A stretch of 10,805 nt of DNA from Candidatus Zhuqueibacterota bacterium. GTDB taxonomy: Bacteria; KSB1; UBA2214. The notes under the pieces were generated by a model, which saw only the letters and a program-made list of their open reading frames with translations, ran no database searches and was not told the origin of the DNA. Numbering within the stretch: position 1 is the stretch's first letter; every line of letters begins with the position of its first letter. A program made the position numbers and the translations under genes. The stretch is taken from contig JAKJDB010000043.1 of assembly GCA_022706175.1 (NCBI GenBank), positions 1 to 10,805 on the forward strand. The letters are read 5' to 3'. This document shows, in pieces, positions 1-7,107 of this stretch.

Positions 1-693
1 GGGCCCGCCGGCAGGATGATCAAAGTTGCAGCCGCCGTCATCCGGCGTCTCCAGAATCGCCATCATCGCGGCTTTCCCTTGCACATGACCCCACCAGGGC
101 ATATAGAAACCGCGGCTATGGCAGCGATCATCATACAGTGTGACTTTGTCAGGCCAGGCGCGCGGCAACAGCATGCCCTGCATGAAAGGCATGACTAAAA
201 AATCAGCCTGTTGCGGATCCAGCGCGTTCGGCCACAGACACTGCTGCAGAACCGCCTTGCGCTCCAGGGCTGCGATCTCGCACGTCAGTTCCTCCTCTTC
301 CCCTTCAAGGCAGATCGACAGAACAAGGCCAAAATCCAGTTCGCGGCCCTGAACTACAAAACGATCGAGGGTGATGCGCAGACCCTTTTTGAATCCGGTC
401 TGATAGGGAGCGATGGTGCGCGCGGTGGCATCCACTAAACGGCAGCGTGCCGTGATCGTTTGCTGCACGGTCAAGGGCTCCGCTGAACCGGCTGCAAACG
501 ACCAGGTCGCGGCTCGATCCTGAACCGTCATCGCCAGACTCGATTCATCGATGCGAACATGCCTTTGTTGTCCATGGATCCACCAGCTGCCGGCCTCCTG
601 GAGCACCTGCACTCCCGCAACCGGGTTGAGCCCATGCCCGGCAGTCGCCCAACTCATAACAAGCAGGACGAGAACGAACGTCTTTTTGATCAT
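1..693 (-). CDS. Secreted protein of unassigned family, possibly glycoside hydrolase-like; C-terminus beyond the window edge
   Basis: An open frame runs from an ATG at 693-691 to the window edge without a stop, giving the first 231 residues of a longer protein. Residues 1-20 form a Sec-type signal peptide (Lys3-Lys4, then the hydrophobic stretch FVLVLLVMSWATA), so the product is exported. The next 150 residues look beta-rich with many charged and Trp residues, as in N-terminal beta-sandwich domains of glycosidases. From about residue 164 come FLVMPFMQGMLLPRAWP and, at 197-220, FYMPWWGHVQG followed by MAILETPDDGG. From memory these resemble segments of large uncharacterised glycosidase-like proteins, but I cannot name a family. 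The start lies 22 bp after the GH3 stop with only a weak ribosome site (AGGCGGG, rather distant), so it is probably co-transcribed with GH3 and acts on the same glycan. The reading frame and export are well supported; the enzymatic role is inference. Confidence 0.72.
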   Translation of the reverse strand, partial: MIKKTFVLVLLVMSWATAGHGLNPVAGVQVLQEAGSWWIHGQQRHVRIDESSLAMTVQDRAATWSFAAGSAEPLTVQQTITARCRLVDATARTIAPYQTGFKKGLRITLDRFVVQGRELDFGLVLSICLEGEEEELTCEIAALERKAVLQQCLWPNALDPQQADFLVMPFMQGMLLPRAWPDKVTLYDDRCHSRGFYMPWWGHVQGKAAMMAILETPDDGGCNFDHPAGGP

Positions 694-715
694 AGATTGC
701 CCGCCTGATCTTTTG

Positions 716-3310
716 TCAAATGACTTTTAATATTCCGGTCAATCGAATATCCGAAGAGGAAGATCCGATCTGGATCTCAAACCTTCCCGGTTCCACGACA
801 AAGGCTTTCTTGCTTCTGTCCCAATAGGCCAATTCGGCCGCCGGCAGGGTAAAAGTCACGCGCCTGCTTTCACCGGGCTGCAGCATCAGCCGCCGAAAAC
901 CTTTTAACCGCTTGACCGGTCTGGAAACCGGGGCCTGCAAATCCCTGATATAGAGCTGCGCCACTTCCTCTCCAGGCCGGTCGCCGGTATTCTTAATCTC
1001 CACGTGTATGGTCACCGTGCTGTCCTGAGAAACACGCGTTGGCGAGGTCTTGAGCTTGGCATAGCGAAACCGGGTGTAGCTCAGACCGTAGCCGAAGGGA
1101 TAGAGCGGTTCCTCTTTCTCACAAGAATAGCTGCCGCTTTTTCTGATCTCCGCCATATAGGTGCGGCCGTGACGGATGTCGTAATCATCAAACGGCGGCA
1201 GTTGCTCCACGGAACGGTAAAAGGTGAGCGGCAGTCGGCCGGCGGGATTATAGTCGCCAAAGAGCACATCAGCGATGGCGTGACCGCCCTCTTCACCGGG
1301 AAACCAGGCCTCGAGGATGGCTGGAACCGTGTCGTTTAGCCTGGTGATGGACAAGGCGCTGCCGTTTTGCAGCACCGCCACCGTGCGCGGGTTGGCCTGA
1401 AGAACAGCCTGCACCAGATCGTCCTGAATGCCGGGCAGATTCAAATCCGATCGATCCACGCCTTCATTTTCCACGGAAAGATCCGTGCCGAGAAAAACCA
1501 GAGCCACATCCGCCCTCTGCGCTGCGTCGACGGCCGCTTGAAACCGCCGCGGATCCGCCGGCCCGCCGCACAAACGCATGGCGGATTTGTACCAATACTC
1601 GACGTATTCGATGCGCAGGTCATAACGCCGGCCGGATTCGAGTTCGAGGATGACGAGCTGTGTGGCGGCGTTCCGGTTCAGACTTTTGTTCATCACCTGG
1701 CGTCCGTCGAAATAGATACGGACGACGTCATCGAAATTCGCACTCAAATAATATCTTCCGCTCACCGGAGCGGTAAACCGGCCGGTCCAGCGCACGGAAA
1801 AGGTGTCGCTGTGAACGGCCGCATGCGGCGATGTGCGGCCCCAATCGAAATCAAGGGACGAATCGATGCGCGATAATACCGGTTTGCCGGAAAAAGTCAG
1901 ATTATTAAAATATTCCCCAAGCAATCCCCGCTCTGTGCCGGTGCCCTGCGGCGGCGACAGCAGTGCAGCCGGGATCACGGGCAACTGCGGCTGAACGGCG
2001 CACCCTTTTTCATAAAAAAGCCTCGCTTCGCCCAGCCTTTCGCGCAAGGCCTCCAGAGGCGACACCGCAAAAGAATATCTGCCGGTGTAGCCGCCGAGTT
2101 GAGTGGTATCGGCGTTGGGGCCGATCACAGCGATGGATCGTACTTTTCGCTGATCCAGAGGCAGCAGACCGCCGCTGTTTTTCAACAGCACCATGGCCTT
2201 ACGGGCCGTTTCCCTGGCTAATTGCCGATGCTGCGGACTGTCCACCACCTGCATGGGAATTTTGCTGTAGGGGACCATCTCTGCAGGATCGTACAATCCC
2301 AAACGAAATCGTCCGAGCAACAGACGGCCGACCGCTTTATCGATAGCCGCCTCTGATATCAAGCCGTTTTTCACCACCCGGCTGAGATGGTTTTTAAACA
2401 GATCACCGCACTCCAGATCCAGCCCGGCGTTGACCGCCAGAGCGATGGCCTCGTCAATCCCTGATGCATAGCGATGGTTCTTGTGAATATCGTCAATGCC
2501 GTTGCAATCAGAGACCACGCTGCCATCGAACCCCCATTCGCCGCGCAGCAGGTCGGTGAGCAGCCACGGATTGCAGCAGCAGGGCACGCCGTTGAGCGCG
2601 TTGTAAGCAGCCATAATGGACTGGGCTTTGCCCTGTTGGATCAAGACCTGATAGGGGACCAAATAGTATTCGCGCAGCAGCGTTTCGTCGATCTCGCTGG
2701 AGCCGGTATGACGGCGCCACTCTTCGTTATTGGCGACAAAATGTTTGGGCGCCACCAGAGTTTTGAAATAACGCGGATGCGATCCCTGCAATCCCCGGGT
2801 CAGCGCCAGGCTGAGCCGCGAGGTCAAAAAAGGATCCTCGCCGTAGCACTCATGCGTGCGGCCCCAGCGCGGATCGCGGGCCAATTCCACCACCGGACTC
2901 CAAAAGGTTAAGCCGGTACGATACATTTTAGCGTGAAAACGGGCGCGCGCTTCATCCGAGATGGCGTCGCCGACGCGCCGAATGAGTTCCTCATCCCAGG
3001 TGGCCGCCTGGGCAATGGCCTGCGGGAAAATAGTGGCCACGCCGGTGCGGGCATACACAGCATGGCCGGGCTCGCCGCCCCATTGATAGGCCGGTATACC
3101 GAGACGGTCGAGCGGGGCCGGCGTCCGGCTCATCATCTGCGACAGTTTTTCCTCCAGGGTCATGCGCGATAACAGATCCTGTGTGCGTTCTTCAAAGGAG
3201 TACGAGGGATCCAAATACAGAGGGGTTTGCGCTGCAACAGAATTGAACGGGCCGACGGTGGCAATGAGAAGGACAACAAGAATGAGAGAAAAAGGACTGT
3301 GTGTTTTCAT
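716..3310 (-). CDS. Secreted GH3 family glycosidase (beta-glucosidase/beta-xylosidase type) with PA14 insert
   Basis: This 864-residue protein hydrolyses terminal beta-linked sugars, probably glucose or xylose, by the retaining GH3 mechanism. Residues 1-27 are a Sec signal peptide ending near VAA-Q, so it acts in the periplasm or outside. The (beta/alpha)8 domain (about 30-380) carries RDPRWGR at 146-151, KHFVANNEE at 189-197 and the nucleophile Asp268 in VVSDCNG. In the second domain a PA14 module (about 458-582, with LLGEYF and FDDVVRIYFDG) is inserted, then SVENEGVDRSDLNLPG at 612-627, where Glu614 or Glu616 is the likely acid/base. The C-terminus (about 755-864) is the fibronectin type III-like domain typical of GH3. 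The ATG at 3310 is preferred over an in-frame ATG 39 bp upstream because it begins the signal peptide and follows GAAAGG by 4 bases. It lies 133 bp after the kinase gene. Family assignment is firm; the substrate is not. Confidence 0.95.
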   Translation of the reverse strand: MKTHSPFSLILVVLLIATVGPFNSVAAQTPLYLDPSYSFEERTQDLLSRMTLEEKLSQMMSRTPAPLDRLGIPAYQWGGEPGHAVYARTGVATIFPQAIAQAATWDEELIRRVGDAISDEARARFHAKMYRTGLTFWSPVVELARDPRWGRTHECYGEDPFLTSRLSLALTRGLQGSHPRYFKTLVAPKHFVANNEEWRRHTGSSEIDETLLREYYLVPYQVLIQQGKAQSIMAAYNALNGVPCCCNPWLLTDLLRGEWGFDGSVVSDCNGIDDIHKNHRYASGIDEAIALAVNAGLDLECGDLFKNHLSRVVKNGLISEAAIDKAVGRLLLGRFRLGLYDPAEMVPYSKIPMQVVDSPQHRQLARETARKAMVLLKNSGGLLPLDQRKVRSIAVIGPNADTTQLGGYTGRYSFAVSPLEALRERLGEARLFYEKGCAVQPQLPVIPAALLSPPQGTGTERGLLGEYFNNLTFSGKPVLSRIDSSLDFDWGRTSPHAAVHSDTFSVRWTGRFTAPVSGRYYLSANFDDVVRIYFDGRQVMNKSLNRNAATQLVILELESGRRYDLRIEYVEYWYKSAMRLCGGPADPRRFQAAVDAAQRADVALVFLGTDLSVENEGVDRSDLNLPGIQDDLVQAVLQANPRTVAVLQNGSALSITRLNDTVPAILEAWFPGEEGGHAIADVLFGDYNPAGRLPLTFYRSVEQLPPFDDYDIRHGRTYMAEIRKSGSYSCEKEEPLYPFGYGLSYTRFRYAKLKTSPTRVSQDSTVTIHVEIKNTGDRPGEEVAQLYIRDLQAPVSRPVKRLKGFRRLMLQPGESRRVTFTLPAAELAYWDRSKKAFVVEPGRFEIQIGSSSSDIRLTGILKVI

Positions 3311-3314
3311 AGGA

Positions 3315-3320
3315 CCTTTC
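3315..3320 (-). promoter_or_regulatory. Ribosome binding site deciding the GH3 start
   Basis: On the minus strand this reads GAAAGG and sits 4 bases before the ATG at 3310. The upstream in-frame ATG at 3349 would add 13 polar and basic residues before an otherwise normal signal peptide, so the downstream start is chosen. Confidence 0.6.
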
Positions 3321-3412
3321 TTCAGCCGCTGCGGGGACGTTTGAGCCAATCAAAGCGAATGACCAGCCTGCGGCGGCGTGTTCGGTTGTAGTGGGCAGCA
3401 AGCTAGGACGAT

Positions 3413-3441
3413 CCTGCCGTCACGCACGTTTGACCGGCAGG
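3413..3441 (-). other. Intercistronic hairpin between kinase and GH3 genes
   Basis: In the minus-strand transcript a stem is formed by CCTGCCGGTCA (3441-3431) and TGACGGCAGG (3422-3413) around an 8-base loop, with one bulged G. It begins 2 bases after the kinase stop codon. No run of U follows, so it is not a standard intrinsic terminator. It could stabilise the upstream transcript end, mark a processing site, or lower expression of the two secreted enzymes relative to transporter and kinase. The structure is seen in sequence; the function is inference. Confidence 0.45.
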
Positions 3442-3443
3442 CC

Positions 3444-4286
3444 TCATTTCATCGCATCGAGATACAGCGCCGCAGCGCCGAGGATGGCTGATTGCGGCAG
3501 ATCGGAAACCGCGATGTGCAGCCGGTCAAGCGAGCGGCGGTAAGCAAACGACTGCAGACCCTGCCACATGGCTTTTTCAAAATAAGGAAATGATCGGCTG
3601 ACCGACCCGCCGAGCACGATGATCTGCGGGTCCAGAGCGTAAAGGATCAATTTGACCGCTTCGGCCAGATGCCGGCCATACTCGGCAAAGATGGCCAGGC
3701 TGTCGTCATCCCCCTGGGCCGCCAGCTCGGCGAGTTGAGCGCCGCTGCGGTTATAGTGACGCTGAAAAAATTGTCCTGAGCAGTAATGTTCCAGCACGCC
3801 ATCCCGGTACGGAATCATGCCGAATTCTCCGGCGCCGCAATTCGTTCCGCTGTACAGTCTGTCCTGGACAATGACGCCGGCGCCCAATCCAGTGCCGATG
3901 ATCAGTCCGATGGCGTCACGAAACCCTTGAGCCTTGCCATAATATTTTTCGCCGACGGCAAAACAGTTGGCGTCGTTATTGATAAAGACCGGCAGATTGA
4001 AACGGCTGCGTAGCATCGGACCCAGGGGCACCTCCTGCCAGCTGGGTATATTGATCACGTCATAGGCGATGCCCTTTTCCGTGTCCACCACGCTGGGCAC
4101 GCCGACGCCCAGTCCCTTGACATCGGCGCTGTGCACCTGAGCAATGATGTCGCACAGATCGTTTAAAATCTCTTCGCGCGACCCGCCCGGCTTGACCGCC
4201 TGCACAGCGATGGCGACCACTTTATTGTTTTCCACCCGGCCGGCGCGCATGTTGGTGCCGCCCAGGTCAACTCCGATGATCGGCAT
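3444..4286 (-). CDS. ROK family sugar kinase (glucokinase/fructokinase-like) lacking the zinc motif
   Basis: This 280-residue cytoplasmic protein is an ATP-dependent sugar kinase of the ROK family, expected to phosphorylate the hexose brought in by the adjacent transporter. The phosphate-binding motif GVDLGGTNMRAG is at residues 5-16, the catalytic Asp105 lies in FINNDAN, the second nucleotide-binding loop is GTGLGAG at 131-137, and the adenosine-site motif VLGGSVS is at 224-230. The length is slightly short for a family usually near 300. The family's zinc site is absent: the usual GE-I/L-GH is GEFGM (Met157), and CxCGxxGCxE is replaced by EHYCSGQFF at 166-174. The start ATG overlaps the transporter gene by 20 bp in another frame and has AAGGAAG 7 bases upstream, so translation is probably coupled. 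The sugar cannot be told from sequence; glucose would fit a GH3 beta-glucosidase in the operon. Confidence 0.9.
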   Translation of the reverse strand: MPIIGVDLGGTNMRAGRVENNKVVAIAVQAVKPGGSREEILNDLCDIIAQVHSADVKGLGVGVPSVVDTEKGIAYDVINIPSWQEVPLGPMLRSRFNLPVFINNDANCFAVGEKYYGKAQGFRDAIGLIIGTGLGAGVIVQDRLYSGTNCGAGEFGMIPYRDGVLEHYCSGQFFQRHYNRSGAQLAELAAQGDDDSLAIFAEYGRHLAEAVKLILYALDPQIIVLGGSVSRSFPYFEKAMWQGLQSFAYRRSLDRLHIAVSDLPQSAILGAAALYLDAMK

Positions 4287-5538
4287 TCGGCTGCTTCCTT
4301 GTCAGTTGAATGGTTTGATTGAGCACCAGCGGTCTGGCCCAAAAACCGATGCTGAGGATATAAGCGAGGGTGATATAGAGGAACATCATGCCGATGCGCA
4401 GGCCGAACCAGTCGCCGAGCCGGCCGACCACCAGCGGCATCACCGCACCGCCGACAATTCCGCTGCATAAAATTCCGGAAAAGCTGCCATGATGCTCGTT
4501 GACCGAGTTGAGCGCCAGTGAGAAGACGATCGACCACATTACCGAGATGCCAAAGCCGAGCAGCGGAAACGCATAACGCGCCGCCATCGCCGGGCCGAAC
4601 AGGGCGATGCTGAGAAGGCCAATGGCGAGCAGGGCGAAACCGATCAGCACCTGTCGGCTGTCGAACAACTTGAGCAGCAACAGACCCAGCAGACAACCCG
4701 CGGTCATCAACCCCCAAAACCAGGCCACGCTGGAAGCGCCGATGGTCTGCGGATCCAAACCGTGGTAAAGCTGGAGAAATTTCGACATCCAATTTGCAAT
4801 CCCCTGCTCGGTCCCGACATAGGCGAAAATACCGAGAAAATACAACAGCACGGTTTTCTGTTTGAACAGGGCGACATGGGTATTCCAAGCGCCGCTGCGT
4901 TCATCCGCCTTGCGGACCACTTTGGGAAATGGGCTGAACAGCATGACCACGACCATGATCAACGTGACCAGCGCAATCACCCAGTACAACGAGGTCCACG
5001 GCAACTCGGGCGGCACCAGCGTGCGCAGCAGCCCCATCAGACCGTCGGTCTGCATCTCCGGCAGAGCCAGCTCGCGCACCATATAGCTGTAGACAAACGG
5101 GCTGAGAAATGAGGCCAAGCCGAAGACCAGCTGGGCCATCACCGAATTGAAGGCGAAATGCTCCTCGCCGCCGGCCGCGCGCAGCAACGGATTGATGGCC
5201 ACCTGCAGCGTGGCCATGCCGGCGCCCAGCATGAACAGAGAGACCACGGCCACGGAGTAGACCGGCTTGAGCGCGAACATCAGCGCGCCGGCAAACGCAA
5301 CTAAAAAAGCGGCGGTCATCACCGGCTTTTCCCTGAATTTTTCCAACAGCATGCCCGAGGGAATGGACATGATGCCGTAGGCGATGAAAAACGCGAACGG
5401 CAGCAACGCCACCATGGTGAAGCTCAATCGATAACTGTTGATGATGTCCGGTATCAGCGGCCCGAGGATGTTGGTTAAAAACGAGATGACGAAGAACACC
5501 AGAAAGATCAGACCGACGATAAAATGATTACGTTTCAT
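4267..5538 (-). CDS. Major facilitator superfamily sugar transporter, FHS (fucose/glucose/galactose) type
   Basis: This 423-residue inner membrane protein has the spread of about twelve hydrophobic segments expected of an MFS carrier and no signal peptide. The N-terminal segment with SFLTNILGPLIPDI (residues 19-32) and the fourth-helix region GAGMATLQVAINPLLR (105-120) followed by EEHFAFNSVMAQLVFG match the layout of the FHS group, whose known members (FucP, GlcP) import fucose, glucose or galactose, usually with protons. By eye, the positions equal to FucP Asp46 and Glu135 are Asn23 and Gln112 here, so the coupling ion or mechanism may differ. It is the first gene of the minus-strand operon, and the kinase gene overlaps its end by 20 bp. 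The start ATG follows GAGAAAG by 8 bases. Transporter class is well supported; the exact sugar is unknown. Confidence 0.9.
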   Translation of the reverse strand: MKRNHFIVGLIFLVFFVISFLTNILGPLIPDIINSYRLSFTMVALLPFAFFIAYGIMSIPSGMLLEKFREKPVMTAAFLVAFAGALMFALKPVYSVAVVSLFMLGAGMATLQVAINPLLRAAGGEEHFAFNSVMAQLVFGLASFLSPFVYSYMVRELALPEMQTDGLMGLLRTLVPPELPWTSLYWVIALVTLIMVVVMLFSPFPKVVRKADERSGAWNTHVALFKQKTVLLYFLGIFAYVGTEQGIANWMSKFLQLYHGLDPQTIGASSVAWFWGLMTAGCLLGLLLLKLFDSRQVLIGFALLAIGLLSIALFGPAMAARYAFPLLGFGISVMWSIVFSLALNSVNEHHGSFSGILCSGIVGGAVMPLVVGRLGDWFGLRIGMMFLYITLAYILSIGFWARPLVLNQTIQLTRKQPNADHRS

Positions 5539-5670
5539 TTATACTGCTTTCTCTGCAAGGGTGATAGGCGTCCGCACGGATCAATCGCATGGATCCGGCA
5601 GCGTGGCAGCGCGATGGACGGCACAGGCCTGCAGCGCCATTTGCCCGCCATCCTGAACTTTATTTTCAAT

Positions 5671-5699
5671 AATGTAAGACGCAAAATCGAAATGCGCAA
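5671..5699 (-). promoter_or_regulatory. Possible promoter of the sugar utilisation operon
   Basis: Read on the minus strand, TTGCGC (5699-5694) and TACATT (5676-5671) are separated by 17 bases, the usual sigma-70 spacing. Matches to the consensus are only 3 of 6 and 4 of 6, but the block lies in the most AT-rich part of the gap. It would give a leader of roughly 125 bases before the transporter ATG. This is a candidate only, since the promoter code of the host is unknown. Confidence 0.25.
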
Positions 5700-5819
5700 T
5701 ATTAATTACACTCACAGCTGCATGTGTCCGCCCCGGGGCCATGGAGCAATTTTTTTGTAACATCATTCACCCGGTTTCGTAAAACAGGCAGAACCCCTTC
5801 CATCATCATGCGGATTTTC

Positions 5820-5838
5820 AACCGGTTGCGTGCCGGTT
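5820..5838 (+). other. Small hairpin just before the membrane fusion protein ribosome site
   Basis: AACCGG (5820-5825) and CCGGTT (5833-5838) pair perfectly around a 7-base loop, ending 4 bases before GGGAG at 5843-5847. A further CCGGTT at 5771-5776 could pair with the same AACCGG, giving two exclusive folds. Any effect on translation is speculative. Confidence 0.3.
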
Positions 5839-5842
5839 CATC

Positions 5843-5847
5843 GGGAG
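5843..5847 (+). promoter_or_regulatory. Ribosome binding site supporting the ATG at 5856
   Basis: GGGAG lies 8 bases before the ATG at 5856. The frame is open further upstream (ATGs at 5724 and 5808), but those starts lack a purine-rich site and would put 44 or 16 polar residues before the transmembrane anchor. Confidence 0.5.
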
Positions 5848-5855
5848 CCCTTTTC

Positions 5856-7091
5856 ATGTCGAGAAAAAAGATCATCATCAGCGTGGTTGTCATCCTGGTC
5901 GTCGTGCTTGCCGTCGTGGCTTTGATGGCAAAGAAAAACAGAACAGCCGCCATCGAAGTGCAGACCGCGAAAGCGGATCGTCTCAAAATCGTCGAAACGG
6001 TCACCGCCACCGGCAAGATTCAACCGGTCACCCAGGTCAAGATCAGCGCGGACGTGGCCGGTAAAATAACCCATCTGCCGGTCAAGGAGAGCCAGTGGGT
6101 GGAAAAAGGCAGCCTTCTGGTGCAGCTGGACAAGGAACGCTACCAGGCGGCGTTGGAACAGGCGGAGGCCAATCTGCGCTCGGTGGAGGCCAACGCCCGG
6201 TTGGTCAAGGAGAATGAACTCCAGGCGGACAAAGAGTATCTGCGCACCAAGGAGCTGTACGATAAAAACCTCACCTCCAAGGCCGCCCTGGACCAGGTTC
6301 ACGCGGCCGTGCAGGTGGAAAAAGCGCGCTATCAATCCTATCTGGAACAGGTGGATCAGGCCAGGGCAACGGTCAAGCAAGCCCGCGAAGATCTGGCCAA
6401 GACCACCATCTATGCGCCCATGGCCGGCACCATCAGCAAATTGAACAAGGAACAGGGAGAAATCGCCCTGGGATCGCAGTTCCAGGAGGATGTCATCCTG
6501 ATCATCTCCAACCTCGCCGGCATGGAAGCCCTGGTCAATGTGGATGAAAACGACATCGTCCGCGTCGCCATCGGCGACAGCGCGACCGTGGAGGTGGATG
6601 CCCTGCCGGAGAGAATCTTTCACGGCGCCGTCAGCGAGATCGCCAGCAGCGCCAAAATAACCGGCACCGGCACAACGGAGCAGAAAACCGAATTCGAGGT
6701 CAAGGTCGCCATTACCGACCCCGGCAAGGAACTGCGTGAGGGGATGACGGCGAGCAGCGAGATCATCACGGACGTCAGGCCCCAGGCCGTGGGCGTGCCG
6801 ATCCAGTGCGTGACCACGCGCAGCATGGCCCAATTAAAGCCCAAAGCAGGGGCGGACACGCTGACGGCGACGAAATACACACCGGACAAAGACGGCTATG
6901 TCACCGTGCTCTTTGTCGTGAAGAACGGTGTAGCCGAGGCCCGACAGGTCAAGACCGGCATCCAGAGCGAGACCCACATCGAAATTCTGGACGGACTGGC
7001 GGCGGGCGAGGAATATGTGACGGGCAGCTATCGCGCCATCAGCCAGACTCTGCAGAACGGCAGCCCGGTGATGGCCGAAAAGAGCCGGTAA
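5856..7091 (+). CDS. Periplasmic adaptor (membrane fusion protein) of a MacAB-type ABC exporter
   Basis: This 411-residue protein is a HlyD/MacA-family adaptor that would link inner membrane permeases to an outer membrane channel. A basic N-terminus (SRKK) is followed by a transmembrane anchor at about residues 6-25, with the rest periplasmic. The first lipoyl half (VKISADVAGKITHLPV) is at about 60-75, then a long charged alpha-hairpin rich in Glu, Ala, Lys and Gln (about 93-185), the second lipoyl half (IYAPMAGTISKLNKEQGEI), a beta-barrel domain beginning near MEALVNVDENDI, and a C-terminal membrane-proximal domain. Order and length fit MacA-like proteins. The stop is 16 bp before the first permease gene, indicating one operon. 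No TolC-like channel is encoded here. The substrate is unknown; relatives export antibiotics, peptides, lipoproteins or lipids. Confidence 0.92.
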   Translation: MSRKKIIISVVVILVVVLAVVALMAKKNRTAAIEVQTAKADRLKIVETVTATGKIQPVTQVKISADVAGKITHLPVKESQWVEKGSLLVQLDKERYQAALEQAEANLRSVEANARLVKENELQADKEYLRTKELYDKNLTSKAALDQVHAAVQVEKARYQSYLEQVDQARATVKQAREDLAKTTIYAPMAGTISKLNKEQGEIALGSQFQEDVILIISNLAGMEALVNVDENDIVRVAIGDSATVEVDALPERIFHGAVSEIASSAKITGTGTTEQKTEFEVKVAITDPGKELREGMTASSEIITDVRPQAVGVPIQCVTTRSMAQLKPKAGADTLTATKYTPDKDGYVTVLFVVKNGVAEARQVKTGIQSETHIEILDGLAAGEEYVTGSYRAISQTLQNGSPVMAEKSR

Positions 7092-7107
7092 AAGAAAAGA
7101 GCGTCCG

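Larger units (their letters stand above)
5539..5855. promoter_or_regulatory. Divergent intergenic region between sugar operon and exporter operon
   Basis: These 317 bp separate the starts of the transporter and the membrane fusion protein and must hold promoters for both operons. The centre (about 5660-5710) is AT-rich against a GC-rich background, and CCCCGGGG lies at 5731-5738. I see a possible minus-strand promoter (listed separately) and only a weak plus-strand candidate: TTGTAA at 5755-5760 without a convincing -10 box. Other short inverted repeats are CGGATC/GATCCG (5577-5582 and 5592-5597) and AACCGG/CCGGTT (5820-5825 and 5833-5838). No coding frame here resembles a protein I recognise. 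Confidence 0.6.

Noticed and set aside
3311..3349. Longer start for the GH3 gene, adding 13 residues.
   Set aside because: The ATG at 3310 has a purine-rich site and begins a normal signal peptide.
4163..4888. A 241-codon minus-strand frame overlapping the transporter and kinase genes.
   Set aside because: It is a shifted reading of the transporter; its end even reads through the kinase start region out of frame. The real genes carry family motifs.
5731..5738. CCCCGGGG palindrome in the divergent region, considered as an operator.
   Set aside because: It is a short palindrome that is expected by chance in GC-rich DNA, with no second copy or longer symmetry.
5724..5855. Longer start for the adaptor gene, adding 44 residues.
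   Set aside because: The extension is polar and basic, lacks a ribosome site, and would bury the transmembrane anchor inside the protein. The ATG at 5856 is better.
5838..6833. A 331-codon open frame on the minus strand opposite the adaptor gene, rich in His, Asp, Gly and Leu.
   Set aside because: It is the antisense of a well-supported adaptor gene, and the biased composition is what reverse reading of GC-rich codons gives. No domain or signal is recognisable.
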